A stretch of DNA of 64,000 nucleotides from an uncultured Pelagibacteraceae bacterium. GTDB lineage: Bacteria; Pseudomonadota; Alphaproteobacteria; Pelagibacterales; Pelagibacteraceae. Position 1 is the stretch's first letter; every line of letters begins with the position of its first letter. A model generated the notes under the pieces. It did not search any database. It saw only the letters and a program-made list of their open reading frames with translations, and was not told where the DNA came from. Positions 17,500 through 25,915 of the stretch are shown piece after piece. The stretch covers positions 1 through 64,000 of the forward strand of contig CABZAZ010000004.1 in NCBI GenBank assembly GCA_902523895.1, given 5' to 3'. A program made the position numbers and the translations under genes.

Positions 17500-18315
17500 T
17501 TAATTAATCTTTTTGTTTAAACTTTCCTCTTTAAGAACATCTCTAAAGTTTTTTCTACCTTTTTTTGATATACCTAAGTATAATTCTTTTACTTTATCAT
17601 TGTTTAATAAACTTTCCGCGGTCCCCTCGAGCATCACTTTTCCAGTTTCAATGATGTAACCATAATCAGAATTTTTTAGTGCAATATTAGTATTCTGTTC
17701 AGCAAGCAAAATACTAACTCCTTCTTTTTGATTTAACTCTTTTACAATATTAAAAATCTCAGCAACTAATTGAGGCGCTAGACCCATTGTTGGCTCGTCT
17801 AATAACAACATTTTAGGTTTTGCCATCATTGCTCTTGCAACTGCAATCATTTGTTGTTCTCCGCCTGATGTAAATGCCGCTTGACTTTTTCTTCTTTCTT
17901 TTAGTCTTAAAAAATAAGTATAAATTTTCTCTAATTCTTGATCAATATCTCCTTTAGATAATTTTCTTGAATAAGCTCCAGAAATAATATTTTCCTCAAC
18001 AGTTAAATGACCAAAACATCTTCTACCTTCTAATACTTGAACCATTCCAAGTCCAACCATTTGAGATGGGTTTTGTTTTTCTATTAGATTTCCATCATAA
18101 TCGATTGATCCTTTTGTAACTTTACCTCTTTCAGAAGCTAGCATGGTTGAAACTGCTTTTAGTGTTGTACTTTTACCCGCTCCATTTGCTCCTAATAAAG
18201 CAACTACTTTTCCTTTGGGAACTTTTAAAGAAACATCATGTAAAGCTAAAATGACGTTGTCATACATTACCTCAATATTTTTTATATCAAGAATGTTTAC
18301 AGAATTACCACTCAT
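17500..18315 (-). CDS. livF: ABC transporter ATP-binding protein LivF
   Basis: 271-residue ATPase with Walker A GANGAGKST (42-50), the LivF-type VLEGRRCFGHLTVEENI, signature TSGGEQQMIAVARAMM, Walker B MLLLDEPTMGLAP and the switch EQN in LLAEQNTNIAL rather than His. The C-terminal ~30 residues are an added basic stretch. It is the first gene after the binding-protein gene, separated from it by 96 bp that holds a strong hairpin, which may set the ratio of binding protein to ATPase. Confidence 0.92.
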   Translation of the reverse strand: MSGNSVNILDIKNIEVMYDNVILALHDVSLKVPKGKVVALLGANGAGKSTTLKAVSTMLASERGKVTKGSIDYDGNLIEKQNPSQMVGLGMVQVLEGRRCFGHLTVEENIISGAYSRKLSKGDIDQELEKIYTYFLRLKERRKSQAAFTSGGEQQMIAVARAMMAKPKMLLLDEPTMGLAPQLVAEIFNIVKELNQKEGVSILLAEQNTNIALKNSDYGYIIETGKVMLEGTAESLLNNDKVKELYLGISKKGRKNFRDVLKEESLNKKIN

Positions 18316-18344
18316 TATTTTTTTTCTTTAAATTTTGTTTAAAT

Positions 18345-18381
18345 GGGAAGCTTGAAACAGTTGAAATTGTTTAAGCTTCCC
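18345..18381 (-). promoter_or_regulatory. Intercistronic hairpin between binding-protein gene and livF
   Basis: GGGAAGCTT at 18345-18353 pairs perfectly with AAGCTTCCC at 18373-18381, and inside it AAACA can pair with TGTTT across one bulged base. On the transcribed minus strand the bases that follow are ATTTAAAC rather than a T-run, so it looks like a partial terminator or an mRNA-stabilising end of the abundant binding-protein message, not a full stop. Position 3' to a periplasmic binding-protein gene is where such structures are common. Confidence 0.7.
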
Positions 18382-18411
18382 ACTCATGTGAATATTAATT
18401 GATTATATTAA

Positions 18412-19752
18412 TTATCCACATTTTTTTGGTGTAATGTTGTTTTCTTTAGCAAATTTTGCTGCAGAGTCTTCAACTAAACCTCTAATAAATTTAGGGTCTA
18501 ATGGAGCTTCCCAACCAGTTACCTGATTGAATTTTTTTCCATCCCACTGCATTACAGCAAATTTACCGGCACCTTCATGGTTTGCACACGAAATAGCAAA
18601 TGGAGCTAACATTCCCCCAACTCCAAGTTCTTCAAGTCTAGCCTCAGTCATGTTTAAAGCTTCATAACCATCTCTAAACTCAGCACCAGTCACTGCTTTA
18701 CCAACTTTGTTATGCATCTTTTGAGCATTTTTCAAAGCCTCAATCCACATAACTGCAGCACCTAGTCCTCTATTCCAGTAAACTGAACCAATTCTATTTG
18801 GATCAGCTAAGTTACCTTTTCCAGAACCATATACTTTGTCTTTGATGTCTTTAACTAAAGGATATTCGCCTGGTAAAGCATTAGCAACTGCGTAAGTTCC
18901 TATTGCAGCATCACCTGCTGGATACATATCCTCTTCAGCAGCACCGAATGTTACGTACATCATTCTATCTCTTGGGAAATTAATTCTAGCAGCATTAGTC
19001 ATTGCTGTTGAATTCATTCCAGAACCTGCTCCCCAGAAAGTAACCCAATCAGGATTTTCTCTTCTGATTTGCAGCCATTGAGATTGTTGTTCTAGACCTG
19101 GAGGTGGAATTGAAATTTCAACTAATTTCATTCCCCAGTCAGAAGTTATTTTTCTCATTGCCGGTAATGGCTCTCTTCCGTAAGCAGAGTCAATGTGTAA
19201 GTGAACGATTTTTTTACCTTTCATCTTATCAATTCCGCCTTCGATCTCAGCCATAAATTTTAATTTAACAGCTATTTGTGACCAGTAGTGACTTGCAGCA
19301 TTAAATACCCAAGGCCATACTCTTCCATCAGCACCGTCAGTTCTTCCATAACCATATTGAGCTAAAACAACATTGTCTTTTGCCATACGGTTAATAACTG
19401 CATATGCTCCTGGTGTTCCCAAAGTATCAAATACAACTATTCTTTGACCATCTTTTTCAAGTAGTCTTTGGTAACACTCAACTGTTTTTACAGCGTTGTA
19501 CTCAGTTTCACATTCTTGCCATGTAAGCATGACTCCATTCACTCCGCCTGTCATATTGACATAATTCATGTAGTCAATCTGAGCCCCATAGTAACCAGTC
19601 CCCATTGCTGAATAAGGTCCAACACGGCTACTAGCTACAGGAAAGTATTGAGTTTCCGCTCCAAATACTTTTTGAGGTAAAGCGAGTGAAGAAAATAAAG
19701 CTACAACTACTGTGAAAGTAGATGCTAGCCTTTTTAACGTTTTAGTTAACAT
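18412..19752 (-). CDS. Periplasmic substrate-binding protein of Liv-type ABC transporter
   Basis: Periplasmic binding protein of the leucine/amide-binding (peripla_BP_6) family, 446 residues with this start. The ATG at 19752 is preceded by an AGAGGG Shine-Dalgarno, and the N-terminus is then a normal signal peptide ending about LPQKVFGA. A longer frame to 19833 exists but would bury the signal peptide. The mature part has SSRVGPYSAMGTGYYG, the disulphide-capable CETEYNAVKTVEC and a late pair of Cys. It is larger than LivJ/LivK (~370), closer to the group annotated for amides and aromatic or short-chain substrates; the ligand is unknown. It heads the transporter operon. Confidence 0.88.
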   Translation of the reverse strand: MLTKTLKRLASTFTVVVALFSSLALPQKVFGAETQYFPVASSRVGPYSAMGTGYYGAQIDYMNYVNMTGGVNGVMLTWQECETEYNAVKTVECYQRLLEKDGQRIVVFDTLGTPGAYAVINRMAKDNVVLAQYGYGRTDGADGRVWPWVFNAASHYWSQIAVKLKFMAEIEGGIDKMKGKKIVHLHIDSAYGREPLPAMRKITSDWGMKLVEISIPPPGLEQQSQWLQIRRENPDWVTFWGAGSGMNSTAMTNAARINFPRDRMMYVTFGAAEEDMYPAGDAAIGTYAVANALPGEYPLVKDIKDKVYGSGKGNLADPNRIGSVYWNRGLGAAVMWIEALKNAQKMHNKVGKAVTGAEFRDGYEALNMTEARLEELGVGGMLAPFAISCANHEGAGKFAVMQWDGKKFNQVTGWEAPLDPKFIRGLVEDSAAKFAKENNITPKKCG

Positions 19753-20191
19753 TTTTATCCCTCTTATTAAGTTAATGATTAAGTTAATCACATGCTTCAG
19801 TTTTGTGCAAATTTTAATCATTCCAGTTCGCACCTTAATGTCGCATTACAACTATAAGATGAAATAAATCATAAGTTGAAAAAAATCATATTTGTTAGGA
19901 TTGTTTCTATCTTTTTACAAATAATTCTATTTACAGCGGAAACTTAACAGTCAACTTGATGATTTTACCTAATATTTTCCACACTCAATCAGGAAGAATT
20001 TCAATAATTTTTTATAATTAAAGTGTCTCCTTTGATTACTTGGTAAGTCATTTAATAATTATTGTTTTTACAATTCATATTCATAAATTTATTTTTAAAG
20101 AGACTAATCCATGTCAAAAATAATTCATTGCTTGAGATCCTAAAATAATGTTAGATGCCTTAAATAAATTTAAAAATATACAGGAGTTTAA
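19753..20191. other. Divergent intergenic region between a Liv operon and formate dehydrogenase
   Basis: This 439 bp gap must hold the promoters of both flanking transcription units. Next to the binding-protein start are tandem palindromes (19766-19788, listed separately). On the other side a strong AGGAG precedes the formate dehydrogenase ATG. I saw no convincing conserved -35/-10 pair, no RNA gene and no coding frame in the remainder, which is AT-rich. Confidence 0.5.
19766..19788. promoter_or_regulatory. Tandem 11-bp palindromic repeats next to the binding-protein start
   Basis: ATTAAGTTAAT occurs at 19766-19776 and again at 19778-19788, one base apart. Each copy is itself a palindrome with a one-base centre. 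They lie immediately upstream of the AGAGGG ribosome binding site of the binding-protein gene, within its leader or promoter. The spacing of about one helical turn suits side-by-side binding of a dimeric regulator. Chance cannot be excluded in such AT-rich DNA. Confidence 0.4.
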
Positions 20192-21391
20192 ATGAAGATA
20201 TTATGCGTATTATATGATGATCCAAAAGGTGGAATGCCTAAATCATATGCACTTTCAGAATTACCTAAAATAGAAAAATATCCAGATGGAATGACTTTGC
20301 CATCCCCTAAAGGAAGAGATTATACACCAGGACAATTACTAGGATGTGTGTCTGGTGAGTTAGGACTAAGAAAATTTTTAGAGAGCAATGGTCATGAGTT
20401 AGTAGTGACTAATAGTAAAGATGGAGATGGGTGTGAAGCTGACAAACATATTGTTGATGCTGACATTGTAATTTCTCAACCGTTCTTTCCATATTATTTA
20501 ACAAAAGAGAGAATTGCTAAAGCTAAAAATTTGAAAATGGCAATCACAGCAGGAATTGGTTCAGACCATGTTGATTTACAAGCTGCAATGGATAATAAAA
20601 TTGATGTTGTAGAAGTTACTTATTGTAATTCAAGATCTGTAGCTGAACATATCGTTATGATGATTGTTTCAATGGTGAGAGATTACCATAATCAACATAG
20701 AATTGTTAATGAAGGTGGCTGGAATATCGCTGATGCCGTTCAAAGATCGTATGATGTTGAAGGTATGCACATTGGAACAGTTGCTGCAGGACGAATTGGT
20801 TTAGATGCATTAAGAAAAATGAAACCATTTGATGTTCATTTGCACTATTTTGATAGACATAAACTACCTGATTCAGTTGAAAAAGAATTAAACCTTACAT
20901 TTCATGAGTCTGTAGAGTCAATGGTAAAAGTTTGTGATGTAGTGACAATTAATTGTCCTCTTCACCCTGAAACTGAAAACTTATTTGATGAAGCAATGAT
21001 AAGTAAAATGAAAAAAGGTGCTTATATTGTTAATACTGCAAGAGGTAAAATCTGTAATAGAGATGCTATTGCAAAAGCATTAAAAAGTGGTCAATTAAGT
21101 GGTTATGCTGGAGACGTATGGTTTCCTCAACCAGCACCCAATGATCACGTGTGGAGAAGCATGCCACATCATGGTATGACACCTCATACTTCTGGAACAT
21201 CTTTGACTGCACAATCAAGATATGCTGATGGTGTAAGAGAAATATTGGAATGTTTCTTTGAAGGTAAAGAAATTAGAAATCAATATTTGATTGTAAAAGA
21301 CGGTCAGTTAGCTGGTATGGGTGCTCACTCATACAGTAAAGGTTCAGCTACTGGTGGATCCGAAGAAGCAGCAAAATACAAAAAAAAATAA
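20192..21391 (+). CDS. fdh: NAD-dependent formate dehydrogenase
   Basis: Soluble, metal-free formate dehydrogenase (formate + NAD to CO2 + NADH) of the D-2-hydroxyacid dehydrogenase fold, 399 residues. It follows the Pseudomonas enzyme residue for residue in register: catalytic Asn146 (TYCNS), Arg284 (NTARGK), Gln313 (FPQPAP) and His332 (TPHTSG), with NAD-selecting Asp221 (YFDRH). The Rossmann loop reads GTVAAGRIG, as in formate dehydrogenases. The C-terminal GAHSYSKGSATGGSEEAAK is also diagnostic. A strong AGGAG lies 5 bp before the ATG, and a hairpin follows the stop. It supplies NADH from formate released by one-carbon metabolism. Confidence 0.96.
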   Translation: MKILCVLYDDPKGGMPKSYALSELPKIEKYPDGMTLPSPKGRDYTPGQLLGCVSGELGLRKFLESNGHELVVTNSKDGDGCEADKHIVDADIVISQPFFPYYLTKERIAKAKNLKMAITAGIGSDHVDLQAAMDNKIDVVEVTYCNSRSVAEHIVMMIVSMVRDYHNQHRIVNEGGWNIADAVQRSYDVEGMHIGTVAAGRIGLDALRKMKPFDVHLHYFDRHKLPDSVEKELNLTFHESVESMVKVCDVVTINCPLHPETENLFDEAMISKMKKGAYIVNTARGKICNRDAIAKALKSGQLSGYAGDVWFPQPAPNDHVWRSMPHHGMTPHTSGTSLTAQSRYADGVREILECFFEGKEIRNQYLIVKDGQLAGMGAHSYSKGSATGGSEEAAKYKKK

Positions 21392-21408
21392 TTTCAAATA
21401 TAGTTAAT

Positions 21409-21438
21409 AAAGGTGGCTACTTGTATGTAGCTACCTTT
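21409..21438 (+). terminator. Hairpin after formate dehydrogenase
   Basis: AAAGGTGGCTAC at 21409-21420 pairs with GTAGCTACCTTT at 21427-21438 over 12 positions (one G-U), around a 6-base loop. Only a short T-run lies at its end (CCTTTAAAA), so it is a likely but not classical rho-independent terminator. It sits 18 bp after the stop codon. Confidence 0.65.
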
Positions 21439-21449
21439 AAAATCTGGAC

Positions 21450-21476
21450 TTATCATAACGAATTTGTTTATGATAA
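21450..21476. promoter_or_regulatory. 9-bp inverted repeat before msrA
   Basis: TTATCATAA at 21450-21458 and its exact complement TTATGATAA at 21468-21476 flank a 9-base centre and end 3 bp before the msrA ATG. There is no Shine-Dalgarno in this gap. The repeat could be an operator over the promoter, or a hairpin that hides the start of the message. Confidence 0.4.
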
Positions 21477-21479
21477 TTA

Positions 21480-22055
21480 ATGAAGTATTTTTTCATAATT
21501 TTCTTTTTTTTAATTGATATAAATTTTTCATATTCTGCTCAAAAAGATAAGGCATATTTCGCTGGGGGATGTTTTTGGTGTGTTGAGGAGTCATTTGAAA
21601 AATTGAAAGGTGTGGAAGAGGTAATTTCTGGTTATTCTGGAGGTATTACTGAAAACCCAACTTACAAAGAAGTTACATATGGAAATACTGGTCACTTTGA
21701 AGTTGTAGAAATAATCTATGATAAAAAAGTTATTTCATTTAAGGAGTTACTAGAAAATTTTTGGGTTAATATTGATCCATTTGATGCTTACGGTCAATTT
21801 TGTGACAAAGGATATAGTTATAGATCAGTTGCATTTTATCAAAACGATGACGAAAAAAAATTAATAGAAAAAGACATAAAAGATTTACAAAATAAGTTTA
21901 ACAAAAAAGTTGTTACATACATTAGGAATTTTGAAAAATTTTATAAGGCAGAGAAATATCATCAAGATTTTTATAAGATTAAATTAGAAAGATATCTTAA
22001 ATATAAAAAGGCATGTGGAAGAGAAGAATTATTAAAAAGAATCTGGAGCCAATAA
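21480..22055 (+). CDS. msrA: Peptide-methionine (S)-S-oxide reductase MsrA, exported
   Basis: Repairs S-sulfoxides of methionine. The active-site motif GGCFWCVEESF places the nucleophile at Cys31, and YSGGITENPTYKEV and YGQFCDKGYSYRS are standard MsrA segments; Cys in the GQFCD stretch replaces the more usual non-Cys residue and might resolve the sulfenate. The first 20 residues are hydrophobic and end in SYSA, so it is probably exported to the periplasm. It overlaps or nearly abuts selO downstream, forming a redox pair. Length 191 is normal for a signal-bearing form. Confidence 0.92.
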   Translation: MKYFFIIFFFLIDINFSYSAQKDKAYFAGGCFWCVEESFEKLKGVEEVISGYSGGITENPTYKEVTYGNTGHFEVVEIIYDKKVISFKELLENFWVNIDPFDAYGQFCDKGYSYRSVAFYQNDDEKKLIEKDIKDLQNKFNKKVVTYIRNFEKFYKAEKYHQDFYKIKLERYLKYKKACGREELLKRIWSQ

Positions 22056-22060
22056 ACTTT

Positions 22061-23515
22061 ATGAAGAACAATATGAATTGGAATTTCGATAACTCTTATT
22101 CAAGACTTTCTGATGCATTTAAAGAACATATTGAACCTATTGCTGTAAAAAATCCTGAATTAGTTTTAATGAATGAAGATTTAATTAAAGAATTAAACTT
22201 GGACTTTTCCAAAATTGATAAAAATGAATTAGCAGCTTTATTCACCGGTAATATTCTTCCAGAAGGGACTAATGCTATTGCTCAAGCTTATGCTGGTCAC
22301 CAATTTGGACATTTCACAATGTTAGGAGATGGAAGAGCAGTTTTAATAGGAGAGCATTTAACGAAAAATAATGAAAGATATGATATTCAATTTAAAGGTT
22401 CAGGTAAAACAGCATTTTCAAGAAATGGTGACGGCAGAGCTGCACTGGGTCCAATGTTAAGAGAATATATAATTAGTGAAGCGATGCATCACCTAAATAT
22501 TCCCTCAACGAGAAGTTTAGCAGTAGCTAAAACAGGTGAGGAAATAATGCGAGAGACTCCATTGCAAGGTGCTATCCTAACTAGAGTGGCTTCAAGTCAT
22601 ATTAGGGTTGGAACTTTTCAATATATTGCAGCACGTAATAAAAAAGATGAGTTAGAAATTTTACTTAATTATGTGATTAAAAGACATTATCCAAAACTAA
22701 TAAATTCAAACAATAAAGCTTTAGACCTTTTGAACGTCCTTATAGATAAACAAATTGATCTAGTAGTTAATTGGATGCGTGTTGGTTTTATTCATGGTGT
22801 TATGAATACTGATAACATGACAATTTCTGGTGAGACAATCGATTATGGTCCTTGTGCATTTATGGATGCCTATGACCCAAAAACTGTTTTTAGCTCGATT
22901 GATAGGATGGGAAGATATGCTTATTGTAATCAACCAGCTATTACAAAATGGAATCTTTCAAGATTTGCCGAGTGTTTAATCCCTTTAATTGATGAAAATG
23001 AGGATAAGGCGGTTAAAAGCGCAACAGAGTTAATTGATACTTTTGGTAAAAAATATGAGAAAAAATGGTTGATCATGATGAGGAAAAAACTTGGATTATT
23101 TGGTGAAGATAACAAAGATAAATTTTTAATTGTTGATTTGCTAACTTGGATGCATCAAAACAAAGTAGACTATACAAATACTTTTTGTCATTTAATGAAT
23201 CTTAAAGATTATGATGATGACTTATATAAAGATGATAATTTTCAAAACTGGAAAAAAAATTGGCTAGAGAGATTAAAACTAAATAATAATACTCAAGAAA
23301 ATTACACAAAATTAATGAGAAGTGTTAATCCTCTTGTGATTCCTAGAAATCACAAAATTGAAAATGTATTAGAAAAAGCCAACGATAGTAATTTTGAGCC
23401 ATTCAATGAACTTTTAGAAATTTTAAAAGCACCATATGACCTGAAAGAAAATATTTCGGATTATCTGAAAATGGACACCTCTTTTAATGATTACAAAACT
23501 TTCTGTGGTACTTAA
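22061..23515 (+). CDS. selO: Protein adenylyltransferase SelO (YdiU family)
   Basis: Pseudokinase-fold enzyme that transfers AMP to Ser/Thr/Tyr of target proteins and has been tied to oxidative stress. Diagnostic stretches are AQAYAGHQFGHFTMLGDGRA, KGSGKTAFSRNGDGRA and GFIHGVMNTDNMTISG with the metal-binding DYGPCAFMDAYDP. The C-terminus is FCGT, keeping a Cys three residues from the end where animal SelO has selenocysteine. The ATG at 22061, 5 bp after msrA, with GGAG upstream, is preferred; an ATG at 22013 would overlap msrA by 43 bp and add a basic tail foreign to the family. 484 residues matches the family. Confidence 0.93.
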   Translation: MKNNMNWNFDNSYSRLSDAFKEHIEPIAVKNPELVLMNEDLIKELNLDFSKIDKNELAALFTGNILPEGTNAIAQAYAGHQFGHFTMLGDGRAVLIGEHLTKNNERYDIQFKGSGKTAFSRNGDGRAALGPMLREYIISEAMHHLNIPSTRSLAVAKTGEEIMRETPLQGAILTRVASSHIRVGTFQYIAARNKKDELEILLNYVIKRHYPKLINSNNKALDLLNVLIDKQIDLVVNWMRVGFIHGVMNTDNMTISGETIDYGPCAFMDAYDPKTVFSSIDRMGRYAYCNQPAITKWNLSRFAECLIPLIDENEDKAVKSATELIDTFGKKYEKKWLIMMRKKLGLFGEDNKDKFLIVDLLTWMHQNKVDYTNTFCHLMNLKDYDDDLYKDDNFQNWKKNWLERLKLNNNTQENYTKLMRSVNPLVIPRNHKIENVLEKANDSNFEPFNELLEILKAPYDLKENISDYLKMDTSFNDYKTFCGT

Positions 23516-23557
23516 TTTTATTAATTAATTAGAAAATTTTTAGCATTTAAAAGTAAA

Positions 23558-24661
23558 TTATAGCACGTAAGGTTCCGGTCTTGCTTTCGCACCTAATACT
23601 CTTTCTACTGCCATATTTGAAATATCAATCGATTGATAAGAGCCTGTTGTGATTAGTTCTGTTAAAGCTCTTCCAATTCCTGGTGCTTGCATTAATCCTC
23701 TTCCAGTAAAACCAGTCGCTAAATAAACGTTTTCAAACTTTGGATGTTTTCCTACAACCGCATTATTGTCTAATCTATTACAATCATAATAACCTGCCCA
23801 ACCACCGGTTAACTTCAATTCTTCAAATACTGGAATTCTTTTAGCTAAAGCAGGCCAAACCAACTCTTCAAAATCATCCCAGGCTGGTTCAAGATCTGTA
23901 GCATCAAAAACTGATTTTGGTGAGCCAGCTAAATACTCTTTACCTTCAGGTCTCCAATAAACTCCTGTTGTTAAATCTCCAGTTAATGGCATTTCAGGAA
24001 TATGTTTTGGGCACTTAACTCTAAAAACTGTGTGCTTTTGAGGCTCTACAGGAATATCCTCCAATAATTCTTTTGTCCAACATCCAGCGGCAGAAACTAT
24101 TGTTTTAGCATTTATTTCCGATAAAGACTTAACCTCACCTTTAACAAATTCTGCACCTTGCTCTATCGCTTTACTTTTTAATGCTGTGTGAAAAAGGGAA
24201 GGATCAATCCATCCTTCACTTTTATTGTCAGTAAATGTAGCCGTTTCTATTCCTTCTTTGTTTATATAAGGAAAAAACTTGTCTAACTCAGAACCTTTGA
24301 TGTTTTTTGTTCCAGCGTCACATGCTTTATGATTTTCAAGAGCCCTATATTGTTCGTCTGCATGTTCTGGCCCAAACATTAATAGATATCCATTTGGTAC
24401 CATGCTTGCAGTAGGATTAGGATTTTTTTCTGTTTTCAGCAACTCTGGTATTTGAAAAATAAATTCTCTAGCAAATTTACCTAATAAAATATTTTCCGTT
24501 TGAAAAAATTGTCTTCTAAAACCGCCGAGGGATAACGGAAAGGAAGCTGATTTATAAGTTGGGTCTCTCTCAATTACTTTAACTTTTCTTCCCTCTTTAG
24601 ATAGGAAATAAGCAGTTGCTGCACCAATTATTCCCCCACCAACTATTACAACATCATCCAT
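23558..24661 (-). CDS. FAD-dependent oxidoreductase, DAO family (FOXRED1-like)
   Basis: 367 residues with the N-terminal dinucleotide fold VVIVGGGIIGAATAYFLS and FAD-binding second Asp/Glu in VIERD. The middle LSLGGFRRQFFQTENI and the late GGWAGYYDCNRLDNNAVVG with YLATGFTGRGLMQAPGIGRA are typical of DAO-family members close to FOXRED1 and of the sarcosine/dimethylglycine oxidase groups. It probably oxidises the C-N bond of a small amine or N-methyl amino acid; the exact substrate is not visible. It starts directly after the tspO stop on the same strand. Confidence 0.82.
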   Translation of the reverse strand: MDDVVIVGGGIIGAATAYFLSKEGRKVKVIERDPTYKSASFPLSLGGFRRQFFQTENILLGKFAREFIFQIPELLKTEKNPNPTASMVPNGYLLMFGPEHADEQYRALENHKACDAGTKNIKGSELDKFFPYINKEGIETATFTDNKSEGWIDPSLFHTALKSKAIEQGAEFVKGEVKSLSEINAKTIVSAAGCWTKELLEDIPVEPQKHTVFRVKCPKHIPEMPLTGDLTTGVYWRPEGKEYLAGSPKSVFDATDLEPAWDDFEELVWPALAKRIPVFEELKLTGGWAGYYDCNRLDNNAVVGKHPKFENVYLATGFTGRGLMQAPGIGRALTELITTGSYQSIDISNMAVERVLGAKARPEPYVL

Positions 24662-25144
24662 TTAATTTAGCACCATTAAGTTATAGTTAAGAAATAAAGC
24701 ATAGAAACACCAAAGTAAATATGGAATCATTAAGTAATAACTTACAAAATTGACACGTTTAAATCTAATAATCAAAATTATTATCAAAGTTATCAAAATC
24801 ACAAGAACAACTAATGCAAAAAATATTTGATGTAGTCCAAAAAAAACAATACTCCAAGTTGCATTAAAAACTATATGAATAAAATAAATATAAATTGTAT
24901 TTACATCTCTTTTTTTACTATGCCAAAAAAACCAAATAGCTAACGTCATCATTATGTAAAGTGTTGTCCAAACAGGTGCAAATATCCAATCTGGCGGATT
25001 ATAATTCGATTTCACAAGACTAGAATACCAGGGCTCTTTGAAGCTAATTGAGACCAAACCTCCAGTAAATGATGCAGAAAAAGTGACAATTAAAAAAAGA
25101 ATTAATGAATAAAATTTATTTTTTAGCATATTAGTATTATACAT
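24662..25144 (-). CDS. tspO: TspO/MBR family protein
   Basis: 160 residues, five membrane segments, with family marks KSNYNPPDWIFAPVWTTLYI and NATWSIVFFGLHQ. TspO proteins bind porphyrins and sterol-like ligands, and in Rhodobacter modulate a light- and oxygen-dependent response. Start could be the first Met or Met6 (25129). Its start codon is only 9-24 bp from that of the divergent SDR gene, so the promoters must overlap the coding regions or the messages have almost no leader. Together with the neighbouring lipid gene set it fits a photo-oxidative theme, which is inference. Confidence 0.88.
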   Translation of the reverse strand: MYNTNMLKNKFYSLILFLIVTFSASFTGGLVSISFKEPWYSSLVKSNYNPPDWIFAPVWTTLYIMMTLAIWFFWHSKKRDVNTIYIYFIHIVFNATWSIVFFGLHQIFFALVVLVILITLIIILIIRFKRVNFVSYYLMIPYLLWCFYALFLNYNLMVLN

Positions 25145-25153
25145 CTTTATAAT

Positions 25154-25915
25154 ATGAATAAAAAAACTATTTGGATCACAGGTGGTAGCACAGGAATTGG
25201 TAAAGCTTTAGCAATAAAATTTGCCAAAGAAGGTTGGAATGTTGCAATATCAGCAAGACGTGAAAATTTACTAAAAGAGACTTGTGAAGAGCATGAAAAT
25301 ATTAGTTCGTTTCCATTAGATGTGACCGATAAGAATAAATGTAAAGAAGTTTTTCAAAATATAGTAGATACTTTTCAGGGTGTAGATATTTGTTTTTTCT
25401 CAACTGGTACATGGGATCCCAAGAAAGAAAGAGATATTGATGTTGAGCAAATTGAAAATGTATTTAAAGTAAATTTTTTCGGAACATTAAATAGTATTAA
25501 AGCTGTAGAGAAATATTTTAAAAATAGAAAAAGTGGGACAATAACTATAGTCTCATCTATCGCTGGTTACCGAGGATTACCTAATTCAACTGGATATGGG
25601 CCATCCAAATCAGCTTTAAATAATTTAGCTGAAAGTTTATATTTCGATTTTGGTAGATCAAATGTTCGGGTGTGTCTTGTCTCACCAGGTTTTATTAAAA
25701 CACCGATGACTGACAAAAATGATTTTAAAATGCCTTTCTTAAAAACTTCTGAATATGCTGCAGAAAAAATTTATGATGGTTTAGTAAACAAAAATTCTTT
25801 TGAAATTCATTTTCCAAAATCTCTAACAACTATATTGAAAATATTAAGTTTCTTACCAAACAAAATTTATTTTGGCTTAATAGGGAAACTTACAAAATAT
25901 CAAAAAAAAAATTAA
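25154..25915 (+). CDS. Short-chain dehydrogenase/reductase
   Basis: 253-residue SDR with cofactor loop TGGSTGIG (9-16), ARR after strand 2 suggesting NADP preference, catalytic Ser134/135, Tyr148 and Lys152 (GYGPSK), and CLVSPGFIKTPMT. The C-terminal ~40 residues are hydrophobic and may bind the membrane. It converges with the DUF3833 gene (4 bp overlap). An SDR of this kind is often part of the DUF3833/CFA-synthase/DUF1365/amine-oxidase gene set, so a lipid substrate is a reasonable inference. Confidence 0.88.
   Translation: MNKKTIWITGGSTGIGKALAIKFAKEGWNVAISARRENLLKETCEEHENISSFPLDVTDKNKCKEVFQNIVDTFQGVDICFFSTGTWDPKKERDIDVEQIENVFKVNFFGTLNSIKAVEKYFKNRKSGTITIVSSIAGYRGLPNSTGYGPSKSALNNLAESLYFDFGRSNVRVCLVSPGFIKTPMTDKNDFKMPFLKTSEYAAEKIYDGLVNKNSFEIHFPKSLTTILKILSFLPNKIYFGLIGKLTKYQKKN

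Noticed and set aside
19753..19833. Longer start for the first binding protein
   Set aside because: It would put 27 residues before a proper signal peptide, and the AGAGGG site fits the ATG at 19752.
22013..22060. Upstream ATG for selO
   Set aside because: It lies 43 bp inside msrA and adds a basic stretch absent from the family; the ATG at 22061 follows the msrA stop and has GGAG ahead.
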